From Burkholderiales bacterium (lineage in GTDB: Bacteria > Pseudomonadota > Gammaproteobacteria > Burkholderiales > SHXO01): 64,000 nucleotides of DNA. The stretch's first letter is position 1; the number at the start of each line of letters is the position of its first letter. Positions 27,645 to 36,032 of this stretch are shown here, piece after piece. The position numbers were made by a program, and so were the translations under genes. The stretch is from assembly GCA_020854105.1 (NCBI GenBank), contig JADZGB010000040.1, forward strand, positions 62,001 to 126,000. The letters run 5' to 3'. Under the pieces are notes generated by a model. The model was not told the DNA's origin. It made no database searches and saw only the letters and a list, made by a program, of their open reading frames with translations.

Positions 27645-29093
27645 CTAGCTCAGGCGGCGCAGCTCCACGTTAGGCAGCTGCATCAGCCGACGATACTTCG
27701 TGACCGTGCGTCGCGCCACGCGCACACCCTGTTCGGCCAGCATGTCGGCCAGCCGCGCATCGGACAGCGGCTCCTCCGGCTTCTCGGACTGGATGAGTTC
27801 TCGGATCAGCGCCCGGATTGCAGTGGCCGAGCACACTCCACCGCTGGAGGTCGAGAGCTGGCGCGAGAAGAAGTGCTTGAACTCGAACAGGCCCCGCGGC
27901 GTGGACATGTACTTGTTGTTGGTCACGCGCGATACGGTGGACTCGTGCAAGCCCAGCTCGTCCGCGATCTGCTTGAGCGCGAGCGGTCGCATCGCCACCT
28001 CGCCATAGTCGAGGAACTTCTTCTGCCGTTCGACAATGGCCTCCGCCACGCGCTGGATGGTGGCAAAGCGCTGTTCGGCGTTGCGTATCAGCCAGCGCGC
28101 TTCCTGCAGCTGCTGGCTCAGCGGCGAGCCGCCGTCCCGGGGGCTGCGCCGGAAGATGTCGGCATAGACGCGGTTGACGCGGATGCGGGGCAGCACCGCC
28201 GGGTTCACCGTACACATCCATTTGCCGCGGATCTTGCGCACGATCACGTCGGGCACGATGTAGCGAACGCCATCGTCGCCGTACTGCGTACCCGGGCGGG
28301 GATCGAGTTTGCGGATCAGCGACAGTGCATGGCGCAGGGAATCCTCGTCACAGCTCTCGATGCGCTGCAGCCGGGCCACCTCGCGGCGGGCAACCAGGGG
28401 CAGGTGCTCGCGTGCGACGCGACGCGCGAGTTCGCGGTAGGGCGTGTCCTGGGGCAGCGCCTGCAGCTGCAGATCCAGACATTCGGCCAGGTCGCGCGCC
28501 CCCACGCCGCAGGGATCGAGGCACTGAACCAGGCGCAGGGCGGCGCGCAGATCGTCCGCCTCGACCGGCGGATCGATATTGCTGCCTTCCATCGCCGCGG
28601 CCAGTTCCTCCAGGCTTTGCCGCAGATAGCCGTCGTCGTCGAGCGCCTCGATGATGACGTGAGCCAGGGCACGGTCACGCGGTTCGAGTTGGGCGATCAT
28701 CAGCTGATTGCGCAGGTGATCGCGCAGGCTGACGGCAGGCTCGATCCAGTCCGTCCAGTCAGACTCCGAATCGTCGCCGTTGCGACTGCCGGCGGAACGC
28801 TCGCTGTACGAGTCCGATAGTGCAGGGCCCGCATCGTAGCTGTCGTCGGTTGCAGTCGCCGGCGGTTCCTCGGGTGGCGCATCCGCCGCCGCGGGCTCGT
28901 CGTGCGTGCCTGCGATGCCCGGTGCCTGGGGTTCTTCGACGTCCTCCTCCTCGAGGAAGGGATTGCTCACCAGCGCCTGACGAATCTCCTGCGCGAATTC
29001 GAGCGAGGACAACTGCAGCAGACGCACCGACTGTTGCAGCCTCGGCGACAGCGCGAGCGTCTGCCTCGTCTTCAGGGACAGGGTACGTTGCAC
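27645..29093 (-). CDS. rpoN: RNA polymerase sigma-54 factor
   Basis: A 482-residue sigma-54. Region I is the Gln/Leu-rich start (LSPRLQQSVRLLQLSSLEF); an acidic linker (about residues 50-120) is followed by the core-binding domain and the C-terminal RpoN box (VARRTVTKYRR). The GTG start at 29093 has a GAGGAGG ribosome site 7 bases upstream. It is not in the usual lptB-rpoN-hpf neighbourhood but among stress genes beside mscS, so this is likely a second, specialised rpoN. A sigma-54-like element at 29226-29239 suggests autoregulation. Confidence 0.95.
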   Translation of the reverse strand: MQRTLSLKTRQTLALSPRLQQSVRLLQLSSLEFAQEIRQALVSNPFLEEEDVEEPQAPGIAGTHDEPAAADAPPEEPPATATDDSYDAGPALSDSYSERSAGSRNGDDSESDWTDWIEPAVSLRDHLRNQLMIAQLEPRDRALAHVIIEALDDDGYLRQSLEELAAAMEGSNIDPPVEADDLRAALRLVQCLDPCGVGARDLAECLDLQLQALPQDTPYRELARRVAREHLPLVARREVARLQRIESCDEDSLRHALSLIRKLDPRPGTQYGDDGVRYIVPDVIVRKIRGKWMCTVNPAVLPRIRVNRVYADIFRRSPRDGGSPLSQQLQEARWLIRNAEQRFATIQRVAEAIVERQKKFLDYGEVAMRPLALKQIADELGLHESTVSRVTNNKYMSTPRGLFEFKHFFSRQLSTSSGGVCSATAIRALIRELIQSEKPEEPLSDARLADMLAEQGVRVARRTVTKYRRLMQLPNVELRRLS

Positions 29094-29225
29094 GGGAAGG
29101 CCTCCTCGTTCTAGTTGGCCTTCCGCAAAGGCAATGCGCATGCCTGCGAGTGCGATCCCGTTGGAAACCCGCAAGTACTTCTGGACAGACTGGTTTTTGA
29201 TGTCTGTCGCAAACAACGTGCATGC

Positions 29226-29239
29226 GCACGCCACGTGCC
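29226..29239 (-). promoter_or_regulatory. Sigma-54-like promoter upstream of rpoN
   Basis: On the minus strand: GGCAC, GTGGC, GTGC. GG and GC spacing is exact; the first T of TTGC is G. It lies about 120 bases before the rpoN GTG and is a candidate for positive autoregulation. The rest of the 297-bp gap (29094-29390) shows no gene. Confidence 0.5.
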
Positions 29240-29390
29240 GTGAGCCCCGTGTACTGTATATTTTGCAAGGTCGGCAATATCGGTCAATTCGCCGGGCGGG
29301 CGCGGCAGACATCGAGCCACTCGTGTTTCGAGCACGTTTCCGGCGGGAGCGGCCCAAGGCCAGCCACCTGCTCGATCCGGTCCGCGCCTG

Positions 29391-29705
29391 CTAGCTCGCC
29401 GCCACTTCGATGCGGTTGTCGACCGACTGCACGCCCTCGACATTGCCGGCGATCTGGGCTGCCCGCAGCGCCTGCGCCTGATCCGCCACCTTGCCGGTCA
29501 GGATCACCGTGCCCTGCATGGTCTCGATCGAGATGTCGATGCCGCTCACGCCATCGCTTGCCATGAGTGCCGCCTTGACTTTGGCCGTGACCGCGGCATC
29601 ATCCGGCGCCGCGCCGGCCTGTTCATCCGCTGCGGCGAGATTGTCGCCTGTGGTGGTATCGGTCTGCGGTACGGTCGCGGGGGCCTGTGCGGTGCTGTCC
29701 GGCAT
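29391..29705 (-). CDS. BON-domain protein
   Basis: A 104-residue protein: a low-complexity Thr/Ala/Asp-rich N-terminus, then one BON domain (DAAVTAKVKAALMASDGVSG..VILTGKVADQAQA). No signal peptide is visible from the ATG at 29705, and the sigma-54 start point expected near 29779 limits upstream starts, so its location is uncertain. It is the second BON protein of the island. Confidence 0.8.
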   Translation of the reverse strand: MPDSTAQAPATVPQTDTTTGDNLAAADEQAGAAPDDAAVTAKVKAALMASDGVSGIDISIETMQGTVILTGKVADQAQALRAAQIAGNVEGVQSVDNRIEVAAS

Positions 29706-29789
29706 GATCGTACTATCGGCGGCGCCGGTGGTGGTAGCCCTGATGCGGACCCGCCCCCTCGGGAGAAGCGGATTGCTGCCTTGGGTTCC

Positions 29790-29803
29790 GCAAGCGCTGT
29801 GCC
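29790..29803 (-). promoter_or_regulatory. Sigma-54 promoter for the BON gene
   Basis: On the minus strand: GGCAC, AGCGC, TTGC, a perfect match. It is part of a divergent pair with 29812-29826, and the sequence between and around the two resembles the pair at 26.45 kb. Confidence 0.8.
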
Positions 29804-29811
29804 GAAGTGCC

Positions 29812-29826
29812 GGCATGCGGGGTGCT
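29812..29826 (+). promoter_or_regulatory. Sigma-54-like promoter for the DUF883-like gene
   Basis: GGCAT, GCGGG, GTGCT: GG and GC are correctly spaced, with deviations at one position of each box. The start is expected near 29837, about 40 bases before the gene. Confidence 0.6.
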
Positions 29827-29876
29827 AGGCGATGCTCGCAGCGGATCGATTCGACATCCACCATGAGGAGATCGAA

Positions 29877-30191
29877 ATGAACGAACGCGACGAGTTCCAG
29901 TTCCCGACTTCGAAATCGCGGCGCCGGGGCAATGGATCGGATGGGCACTCGGCGATGGGCGCGGGCATGCGCGACTCGCTCGCCGATGCGCGGCAGCGCA
30001 TCGGCGAGACCATGACGAGCGCGCACGAGCGCTCGCGCCAGATGGTGGATTCGACTTCGGGCTACATCCAGCGCTGGCCCTTCGGCGCTATCGCCGTGGC
30101 CGCCGGAGTGGGACTGCTGCTCGGCTGGATGCTCGCGGTGCAGTCGCGCGAGGACGAAGAGTCGATCGAGCGCTCGCGCTGGTGGCGCTGA
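29877..30191 (+). CDS. DUF883/ElaB-like membrane-anchored protein
   Basis: A 104-residue protein: a charged soluble N-terminus with a helical segment (RDSLADARQRIGETMTSAHE) and one C-terminal transmembrane helix (WPFGAIAVAAGVGLLLGWML), the layout of ElaB/YqjD proteins that tether ribosomes to the inner membrane in stationary phase. A GGAG ribosome site precedes ATG 29877; an in-frame ATG at 29832 lies before it and was not preferred. Confidence 0.8.
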   Translation: MNERDEFQFPTSKSRRRGNGSDGHSAMGAGMRDSLADARQRIGETMTSAHERSRQMVDSTSGYIQRWPFGAIAVAAGVGLLLGWMLAVQSREDEESIERSRWWR

Positions 30192-30224
30192 GTCCTGCCT
30201 CCGTGCGGAATCATGGCGAGCGGG

Positions 30225-31388
30225 TCACGTGCGCGCACCCGGCACGTGCACCGGTGCGCGCCGCGTCGGCAGGGGCAGCACGTTGTCGCGACGCTGCTCG
30301 ATGGTGTCCAGCAGTTCGAGTGCTGCCTGGGCCACGCGCTGCGCGCTCACTTCACGCAGGCAGGCGTGGTGCTGCTCCGGGCACACGCTCTTGTAGCAGT
30401 ACTTGCACGTCACGTCGTGGAACAGCACACGCGAGAGCACGCGCCAGGGCGTGTGCTGCGGATTGGTCAGCGCATACAGATCCACGACTGGCGTGCCGAG
30501 CGCGGCGGCGATGTGCACCGGTCCGGTGTTGTTGGCGATCAGCAACGAGGCGCGAGCGATGACCGCGGCCAGTTCGCCGAGTTCTAGCTGTCCGGACATT
30601 CCAACCGCGCCGCGCGCGCCGTGCAGGCGTACCGCCTCCACCAGCTGGCGCTCCTCGATCGCGCCGGTGACCACGAGCTGGTGATCGGTGTGCGCAGCGA
30701 GCAGCCGCGTGGCTTCGGCGAACTGCGCGGGCGCGTAGCGGCGCGACGGTGCGGTGGCCCCCGGATGCACCACGATGAAGGGCCGGGCAGGGTCGATGCC
30801 GGCCTCGTCCAGCTTGTCCATCGCGCTGGCCTGCTCGGCAGGATCGAGTTCGAACGAGAGATGGTCGTCGCTGGTGGTAAAGCCGACGCCCGCCACGAGT
30901 TCCAGCTGGCGGCGCACCTCGTGCCGGATGGTCGTGTCCGGCTCCGGCTCCGTCGCCCAGTCGGTGAGCAGCTGATAGGGATTCTCGCGCACGTGCGCGA
31001 GCCGCAGCGGGATGCCGGCCAGCCAGGTCATCGTGGCGGCCGGCAGCGCGCTCTGGGAGTAGACGGTGAAGATGATGGCTGCGTCGAAGCGACCTTCGGT
31101 CAGCTGGCTCAGACAGCGCAGGCCGCTCAGGGAGGGCGCCTGCCACACGCTCTTCACCCACGCTGCGTCGTAGCGGATCACCTCGTCGATCTCGGGGATG
31201 TACCGGGCGGCCGCGGCGCCTGCATCCGAGGTCAGCAGCGTGATTCTGCGCCGAGGTTCTGACTCCTTGATTGCCCGCAAAGCAGGCGTGGTCATGAGCA
31301 CGTCCCCGAGATTGTCCAGCCGTACCGCCAGGATGTTTCGCGCTTCGCCCCATTTCTCCGCGCTCACCGTTTCGCGCACCAGCTGCAT
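30225..31388 (-). CDS. Glycosyltransferase family 9 (heptosyltransferase-like)
   Basis: A 387-residue protein starting after a short leader with ILAVRLDNLGDVLMTTPALRA, the GT9 N-terminal signature, and with VVHPGATAPSRRY and NNTGPVHIAAALGTPVV, the ADP-heptose-binding C-domain motifs. It transfers heptose or a related sugar to an envelope glycan. A C-rich patch (CKYCYKSVCPEQHHACL) is an unusual addition that could bind metal. A perfect sigma-54 promoter lies 37 bases upstream of the ATG. It may work with the phosphatase at 42.1 kb. Confidence 0.88.
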   Translation of the reverse strand: MQLVRETVSAEKWGEARNILAVRLDNLGDVLMTTPALRAIKESEPRRRITLLTSDAGAAAARYIPEIDEVIRYDAAWVKSVWQAPSLSGLRCLSQLTEGRFDAAIIFTVYSQSALPAATMTWLAGIPLRLAHVRENPYQLLTDWATEPEPDTTIRHEVRRQLELVAGVGFTTSDDHLSFELDPAEQASAMDKLDEAGIDPARPFIVVHPGATAPSRRYAPAQFAEATRLLAAHTDHQLVVTGAIEERQLVEAVRLHGARGAVGMSGQLELGELAAVIARASLLIANNTGPVHIAAALGTPVVDLYALTNPQHTPWRVLSRVLFHDVTCKYCYKSVCPEQHHACLREVSAQRVAQAALELLDTIEQRRDNVLPLPTRRAPVHVPGART

Positions 31389-31424
31389 CGCACCCGTTCC
31401 TTCCAGAAATTCTGAGCCGGTTCG

Positions 31425-31438
31425 GCAACCGCCGTGCC
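31425..31438 (-). promoter_or_regulatory. Sigma-54 promoter for the GT9 gene
   Basis: On the minus strand: GGCAC, GGCGG, TTGC, a perfect match; the start is expected near 31413 and the ATG is at 31388. Confidence 0.8.
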
Positions 31439-31462
31439 GGCGGCACGTCGTCGTGCCAGGCG

Positions 31463-31477
31463 GGCACGTCCGATGCT
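31463..31477 (+). promoter_or_regulatory. Sigma-54 promoter for the VVSGA-repeat gene
   Basis: GGCAC, GTCCG, ATGCT: -24 box perfect, spacing exact, one change in the -12 box. The start is expected near 31488, 18 bases before ATG 31505. Confidence 0.65.
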
Positions 31478-31504
31478 GACCGCTGTATTCCCCCGGGAGA
31501 GCCC

Positions 31505-31942
31505 ATGCATACACTGCTGGACGAGGTCGTACTGCCGTTCGAGGACGAGGCTGGCGCTGCGGGCGGGCGGCGGGCCGCGGCTGGCGCGGCTGTGGCCGGA
31601 ACGGCTGTCTCCGGGGCGATTGTCTCCGGGGCGGTTGTCTCCGGGGCGGTTGTCTCCGGGGCGGTTGTCTCTGGCGCGGCGGGGGGCGGTGGGGATGGAT
31701 TCGACCCCGTCCTGCACGCAGTGGCCCGTGCGGAGGAAGTGCTCTCGGCCGAGCCTCGCGGCGGAACCCTGGTCGCCGCCTTCGGCGCGGGTGGCGTAAT
31801 GGGCGCCGCGGCCGCGGCACTGCTCCTGCCGGCCCTGCCGGCGCTCGCCTTCGGCGCAGCGCTTGGCGCCTATGCCGGCGTGCTCGGTGCCAGCCTGTGG
31901 GTGAGCACGACGGCGGGGGTGCGCCTCAGTCGTCGTTCCTGA
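31505..31942 (+). CDS. Small Gly/Ala-rich protein with pentapeptide tandem repeats
   Basis: A 145-residue protein of unknown function. Residues about 34-60 are five (A/I/V)VSGA-type pentapeptides encoded by a 15-bp tandem repeat. The C-terminal half has glycine-zipper-like hydrophobic stretches (GAGGVMGAAAAALLLPALP and FGAALGAYAGVLGA), suggesting a membrane-associated protein. GGGAGAG precedes the ATG and a sigma-54 element lies just upstream, so I consider the gene real. It overlaps the convergent DUF421 gene by 17 bases. Confidence 0.6.
   Translation: MHTLLDEVVLPFEDEAGAAGGRRAAAGAAVAGTAVSGAIVSGAVVSGAVVSGAVVSGAAGGGGDGFDPVLHAVARAEEVLSAEPRGGTLVAAFGAGGVMGAAAAALLLPALPALAFGAALGAYAGVLGASLWVSTTAGVRLSRRS
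31604..31678 (+). repeat. 15-bp tandem repeat, five units
   Basis: Units of GTTGTCTCCGGGGCG; the three central copies are (near-)identical and the outer two diverge. The unit length is a multiple of three, so copy-number change would keep the reading frame of the protein it encodes. Confidence 0.9.
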
Positions 31943-32412
31943 TGACGCGGATGTTGCCGTCGCTCTCCATGTAGGCCCGCTTCACCTGCGACAGATCCTC
32001 GACAACGTTCTCGCGCATCTGCGCGAGCAACTCTTCCTCTGTCATGAATTCCCGGCGCAGATTGCGCTGCTGCAGTCTGCCGTCGCGCACCAGCAACAGG
32101 GGTTCGGGCAGGCGGCGCAGCGGAGCGAAGCGATAACGCCATGAAATCGAGCGCGACGTTCCAGGCGATGATGGTCGCCACCAGCACGAAGCCTTCGCTC
32201 ACGCTGTCGTAGCCCCCGGACATCGCGTTCTGGGCAGCGTCGGCAATCACCACCAGCACCAGGACGTCGGCAATGACGATCGATCCCACGTTGCGCCGCA
32301 GGATGAGGCGGAAGATCACGAACAGGAACCAGTAGACCGCAGAGCCGCGTACGATCAGTTCGAGCGGCGAGACGCGAAAGGCGAACAGCGGGGCGAGATC
32401 AAGGGCGGTCAT
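31926..32412 (-). pseudogene. DUF421 (YetF-like) membrane protein with a frameshift
   Basis: From ATG 32412 there are two to three membrane helices and the start of the cytoplasmic YetF domain (SEGFVLVATIIAWNVALDFMA). An extra base at 32135-32136 shifts the frame; removing it restores YRFAPLRRLPEPLLLVRDG, RREFMTEEELLAQMRE and AYMESDGNIRVI to a stop at 31926, the normal DUF421 ending. So the gene is broken by a one-base insertion. It is downstream of the small membrane protein gene. Confidence 0.85.
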
Positions 32413-32437
32413 GCAGTCCGCCCCCCGGGTTCGCCGG

Positions 32438-32944
32438 TCAGGAGATCATGAAGTAGCGGCTGCGTCGGCGCAGCCGCCTTGTCGGCCGCGCCAGCAGCGC
32501 GGAGATCACCAGTGCGGATAGCGCCGCGACGGACAGCGCGGCCCGCGCCACCTGCCCCGCCTCCCACCGCAGACGAAGCGATTCCCAGTCGACGGGCAGC
32601 GATGCCGCGCCGAGATTGGCCACGCGCATGTCCACCGGATAGACGACGGCCCACCATACGATGAATGCGATCAGGAGGGTTGCGGCAGCCGCCAGCGACC
32701 ACCAGAACGCCCTGGCGTCATCACGAACCATGCCCAGCAGCACGAAGGCTGCCCCCACGGTCGCGATCTGCAGCAGCGAACCGGCGCTGGCGTCGAGAAA
32801 GGCCTCGTGCATGTTCATCGCGTACAGCCAGTTGCGGCCATGCATCGCCAGCCGCGCCGGCATGTCCCACAGCTCGGCGAAGCACAGGCTCACCAGGAGT
32901 GCGGTGAGCAGGATGGTGAGCGTGCGCCAAACTTTTAACGCCAT
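32438..32944 (-). CDS. Four-helix membrane protein of unknown function
   Basis: A 168-residue protein with four hydrophobic helices (about residues 5-25, 50-75, 82-105 and 135-155). The layout resembles DUF1772-type proteins but I cannot assign it firmly. It is the first gene after a perfect sigma-54 promoter and probably shares an operon with the DUF421 gene 25 bp downstream. Confidence 0.7.
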   Translation of the reverse strand: MALKVWRTLTILLTALLVSLCFAELWDMPARLAMHGRNWLYAMNMHEAFLDASAGSLLQIATVGAAFVLLGMVRDDARAFWWSLAAAATLLIAFIVWWAVVYPVDMRVANLGAASLPVDWESLRLRWEAGQVARAALSVAALSALVISALLARPTRRLRRRSRYFMIS

Positions 32945-33037
32945 GTTTCTTCGCACTATCGCGGACTCCACGAAAGGTAGCGGGCGAGCGCGTCCGTGTC
33001 CAGCACTACGACATATATACACGCTGATGATTCCGTC

Positions 33038-33052
33038 AGCAATGACAGTGCC
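33038..33052 (-). promoter_or_regulatory. Sigma-54 promoter for the membrane protein / DUF421 operon
   Basis: On the minus strand: GGCAC, TGTCA, TTGCT, a perfect match, 10 bp from the divergent element at 33063. Confidence 0.8.
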
Positions 33053-33061
33053 GCTGCGGAA

Positions 33062-33077
33062 TGGCGCTTGCGGTGCG
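33062..33077 (+). promoter_or_regulatory. Sigma-54-like promoter for the SDR gene
   Basis: TGGCGC, TTGCG, GTGC: GG/GC spacing is exact with two minor box changes. The start is expected near 33088, about 20 bases before the true ATG at 33107. Confidence 0.6.
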
Positions 33078-33106
33078 GGTGCTATGCCCGGCATCGAGGA
33101 GGGATC

Positions 33107-33966
33107 ATGGGCGAACAGGACACGACGCTGCCCCCCAGCACCAGGATCGGCAGCCCGGACGCGAACATGAGATGGACCCGGCTCCGAAGTCGTGGGGACG
33201 GAACTATATTGGGTCAGGCCGGCTGCGCGGGAAGGTCACGCTCGTCACCGGCGGCGACAGCGGCATCGGCCGCGCCGTGGCGATCGCGTTCGCCAAGGAA
33301 GGCGCGGACGTGGCGATCGCCTACCTGGAGGAGACCGAGGATGCGGCGCGTACGCGCGAGGCGATCGAGCGCGAAGGCCGACGCTGCGAGGCCGTGCGTT
33401 GCGACATCGCAGAGGAAGGCGCCTGCCAGGATCTGGTCGGGCGAACGCTGCGTACACTGGGCCACCTCGACATCCTGGTCGACAACGCCGCCGAACAGCA
33501 TCCGTGCCAGAGCATCGCCGAGATCAGCGCCGAGCAGCTGCAGTGCACTTTTGCGACCAACATCTTCGCCATGTTCTTCCTGGTGAAGGTGGCGCTGCCC
33601 CATCTGCAGCACGGCGCCCGCGTCATCAACACCACCTTCGTCACCGCCTACCGCGGCAGTCCCCACCTGCTGGACTATTCCGCCAGCAAGGGCGCGATCG
33701 TCTCCTTCACCCGGCCTCTCTCCCTGTCCCTGGCGAAGAAGGGGATACTGGTGAACGGCGTAGCGCCCGGACCGATCTGGACGCCGCTGATTCCCTCCAC
33801 CTTCCTGGAGGAGAAGGTGGAGCGATTCGGTGCCGACGTGCCGCTGGGGCGACCCAGGCAGCCCGACGAGGTGGCGCCGTGCTTCGTGTTCCTGGCCAGT
33901 GATGCGGCGTCCTACATGTCGGGCCAGATCTTCCATCCGAACGGTGGAGAGGTGATAAACGGGTAG
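33107..33966 (+). pseudogene. YghA-like short-chain dehydrogenase, frameshifted and lacking catalytic Ser
   Basis: ATG 33107 follows a GAGGAGGG ribosome site and begins MGEQDTTLPP. The frame breaks in a C6 run at 33131-33136; one more C restores QHQDRQPGREHEMDPAPKS and the rest of the protein (TGGDSGIGRAVAIAFAKEGA, DYSASKGAI). The residue 13 before the catalytic Tyr, normally Ser, is Phe (TTC at 33637-33639). Lesion plus lost catalytic residue suggest decay. A homopolymer error could explain the frameshift but not the Ser loss. Confidence 0.8.
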
Positions 33967-33988
33967 TTTCTGGCAAACGGATGGGGTC

Positions 33989-34015
33989 CTGACGCAGGTC
34001 AGTTGACATTTGTCA
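33989..34015. promoter_or_regulatory. Two adjacent short inverted repeats upstream of the sigma-54 activator gene
   Basis: CTGAC..GTCAG (33989-34002) is followed by TGACA..TGTCA (34004-34015), in the 220-bp gap before the activator gene. Candidate operator for autoregulation. No good sigma-54 promoter is present here. Confidence 0.35.
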
Positions 34016-34186
34016 GTAGAAATTACAGTTGAAATGTATGATTTACCTGTCTCCGGTGAAGGTCGGCGTAAAAGATACAAGGGCTTACGCGTTCCAGAAG
34101 GTGGTCCGGGTTCTGCTGAAGTGTCCAGACTGAGCCGACCCCACGGCTCGGGACACCACTAGAACACTTATCAGGAGGCTCGCCCC

Positions 34187-35665
34187 GTGCCGCATATCCT
34201 GATCGTCGACGACGATCGCGAAACCGTTGAATCCCTGGCGGAACTCGCAAGAGCCGAGGGCTTCACCGTTTCCAAGGCGGACACCCTGCGCAACGCGCGG
34301 TCGCATCTGGTGCGCCAGGTGCCTGATGTACTTCTTACAGATCTCCAGCTTCCCGACGGCGAGGGCACCAGTCTGGTGGCCGATCTGGAGTCGCCCGAGA
34401 ACACCGAGGTGGTGGTCTTCACTGGCCACGCCACCATGGAGAGCGCGATCCGTGCCCTGCGCGCGGGCGCCACGGACTATCTGCTCAAACCGATCGATGT
34501 CAGCCGGCTCAAGGCCATCCTCGACCGCGTCCCGCGCAGTGCCGATCTGCATGCCGAGATCGGTGAATTACGCGAGGAGCTGCGTAAGCTCGGCCGCTTC
34601 GGCCACATCCTGGGCAATTCCCCAGCGATGCAGACGCTGTACGAGCAGCTCGCGCGGGTCTCGCCGACCTCGGCCACGGTGATACTGATCGGGGACAGCG
34701 GCAGCGGCAAGGAAGTGTGTGCCGAGACCATCCACGAAATGAGCCGGCGCAAGCGCCATCCCTTCCTGCCGATCAACTGCGGAGCGGTTTCACCGCAGCT
34801 CATCGAGAGCGAACTGTTCGGCCACGAGAAAGGCAGCTTCACCGGCGCCGATCGCCAGCACAAGGGCTTCTTCGAGCGCGCCAACGGCGGGACGATCTTC
34901 CTGGACGAGATCACCGAGATGCCGATGGAGCTGCAGGTGAAACTGCTGCGCGTGCTCGAGACCGGAACCTTCTTGCGCGTGGGAACGACGACGCCGATCG
35001 CAACGGACGTGCGCATCATCGCTGCCACCAACCGCAATCCGGAACGTGCCGTGGCGGACGGGCGGCTGCGCGAGGATCTGTTCCACCGGCTCAATGTCTT
35101 CCCGGTGCAGATTCCGCCGCTGCGCGAGCGCGGCACCGACATCGAGCTGCTGGCCGAGTACTTCCTGGATCAGCACAACCGCGAGCAGGGAACGCACAAG
35201 ACTTTCTCCCGCGCGGCGATCGCCAAGCTGTATTCGCACACCTGGCCCGGTAACGTGCGTGAACTGCGCAACTACGTGCAGCGCGCATATATCCTGTCGG
35301 ACCAGGTGATCGAGCCGGACATGGCGACTTCGAACTTCGTGGAGCCGGACAACGCGGAGGTCCTGACGGTGCGCATCGGCACGCCGCTGGAGGAGATCGA
35401 GCGGCGCGTGACCTTCGCGACGCTGGCCAGCTGCGGCAACGTCAAGCGCCGCGCGGCCGAAATCCTCGGCATCAGTCTGAAGACGCTCTACAACCGTCTC
35501 GAGGCGTACGCCAAGAGCGGGGCGGTGGTGCCCGGTGTTACCCCGGCCTCGGTGGCTGCCGAAGCACGCGTCGATCACGACGAGCCCTCCGCCTCACCGG
35601 CCCCGGGCTCGTTCTCGGCCTCGACGTCCTCGCCGCTGGGGGCGACCTCTCCACGGCCCGGCTGA
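34187..35665 (+). CDS. NtrC-family sigma-54-dependent response regulator
   Basis: A 492-residue protein with three domains. The receiver is residues 1-115 (LIVDDDRE acidic pocket, phospho-acceptor Asp in VLLTDLQLPDG, Lys in DYLLKPID). The AAA+ activator is about residues 140-370, with Walker A GDSGSGKE, the sigma-54 loop GSFTGA (GAFTGA variant) and Walker B GGTIFLDEI. The C-terminus is a Fis-type helix-turn-helix (KRRAAEILGISLKTLYNRL). With rpoN 5 kb away and many sigma-54 promoters around, it is the likely activator of the island. No complete sensor kinase is adjacent. Confidence 0.93.
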   Translation: MPHILIVDDDRETVESLAELARAEGFTVSKADTLRNARSHLVRQVPDVLLTDLQLPDGEGTSLVADLESPENTEVVVFTGHATMESAIRALRAGATDYLLKPIDVSRLKAILDRVPRSADLHAEIGELREELRKLGRFGHILGNSPAMQTLYEQLARVSPTSATVILIGDSGSGKEVCAETIHEMSRRKRHPFLPINCGAVSPQLIESELFGHEKGSFTGADRQHKGFFERANGGTIFLDEITEMPMELQVKLLRVLETGTFLRVGTTTPIATDVRIIAATNRNPERAVADGRLREDLFHRLNVFPVQIPPLRERGTDIELLAEYFLDQHNREQGTHKTFSRAAIAKLYSHTWPGNVRELRNYVQRAYILSDQVIEPDMATSNFVEPDNAEVLTVRIGTPLEEIERRVTFATLASCGNVKRRAAEILGISLKTLYNRLEAYAKSGAVVPGVTPASVAAEARVDHDEPSASPAPGSFSASTSSPLGATSPRPG

Positions 35666-35690
35666 TCGATCTTCACCGTCGATCCATTGG

Positions 35691-35717
35691 CGGCGCCTGC
35701 GGGCGCCGTTCTTTTTT
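35691..35717 (+). terminator. Rho-independent terminator after the activator gene
   Basis: CGGCGCC, loop TGCG, GGCGCCG, then TTCTTTTTT. It lies 25 bases after the activator stop. Confidence 0.85.
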
Positions 35718-35802
35718 GCGTCGGCACCCCGATTGCTCCGCGATGGCGCGGCGACGACGCCTCCAGGCAGCGCGCCACTCCTTTCCCTGATCGGGGTCTG
35801 TC

Positions 35803-36027
35803 ATGTGCTTGATCGATGAAGAAGCGGCGCGCGCAGCCGTTGCCCTTGCCTTGCCCTCGATCGAGCGAGCCATGCGCGTGTGCATGGAGAGCATCGTCGT
35901 CGCGGTGTCCGGCATGCAGCCCTGGTACGACGAGGCGCTGGCTGGCGTGGTCGCCTGTTTCCTGCGTGCGATCGCACAGGGCCGCGCCGCCACCGCTGCG
36001 CGCGAAGGCCCGTTCCTGACCGGCTGA
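35803..36027 (+). CDS. Small hypothetical protein
   Basis: A 74-residue, mostly helical, Ala-rich ORF ending 5 bases before the UdgX-like gene. The ribosome site is weak and I see no family match. The tight spacing to the next gene is the main support. Confidence 0.35.
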   Translation: MCLIDEEAARAAVALALPSIERAMRVCMESIVVAVSGMQPWYDEALAGVVACFLRAIAQGRAATAAREGPFLTG

Positions 36028-36032
36028 AGCAC

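Noticed and set aside
31604..31678. CRISPR or intergenic VNTR
   Set aside because: 15-bp head-to-tail units without spacers, inside a plausible coding frame.
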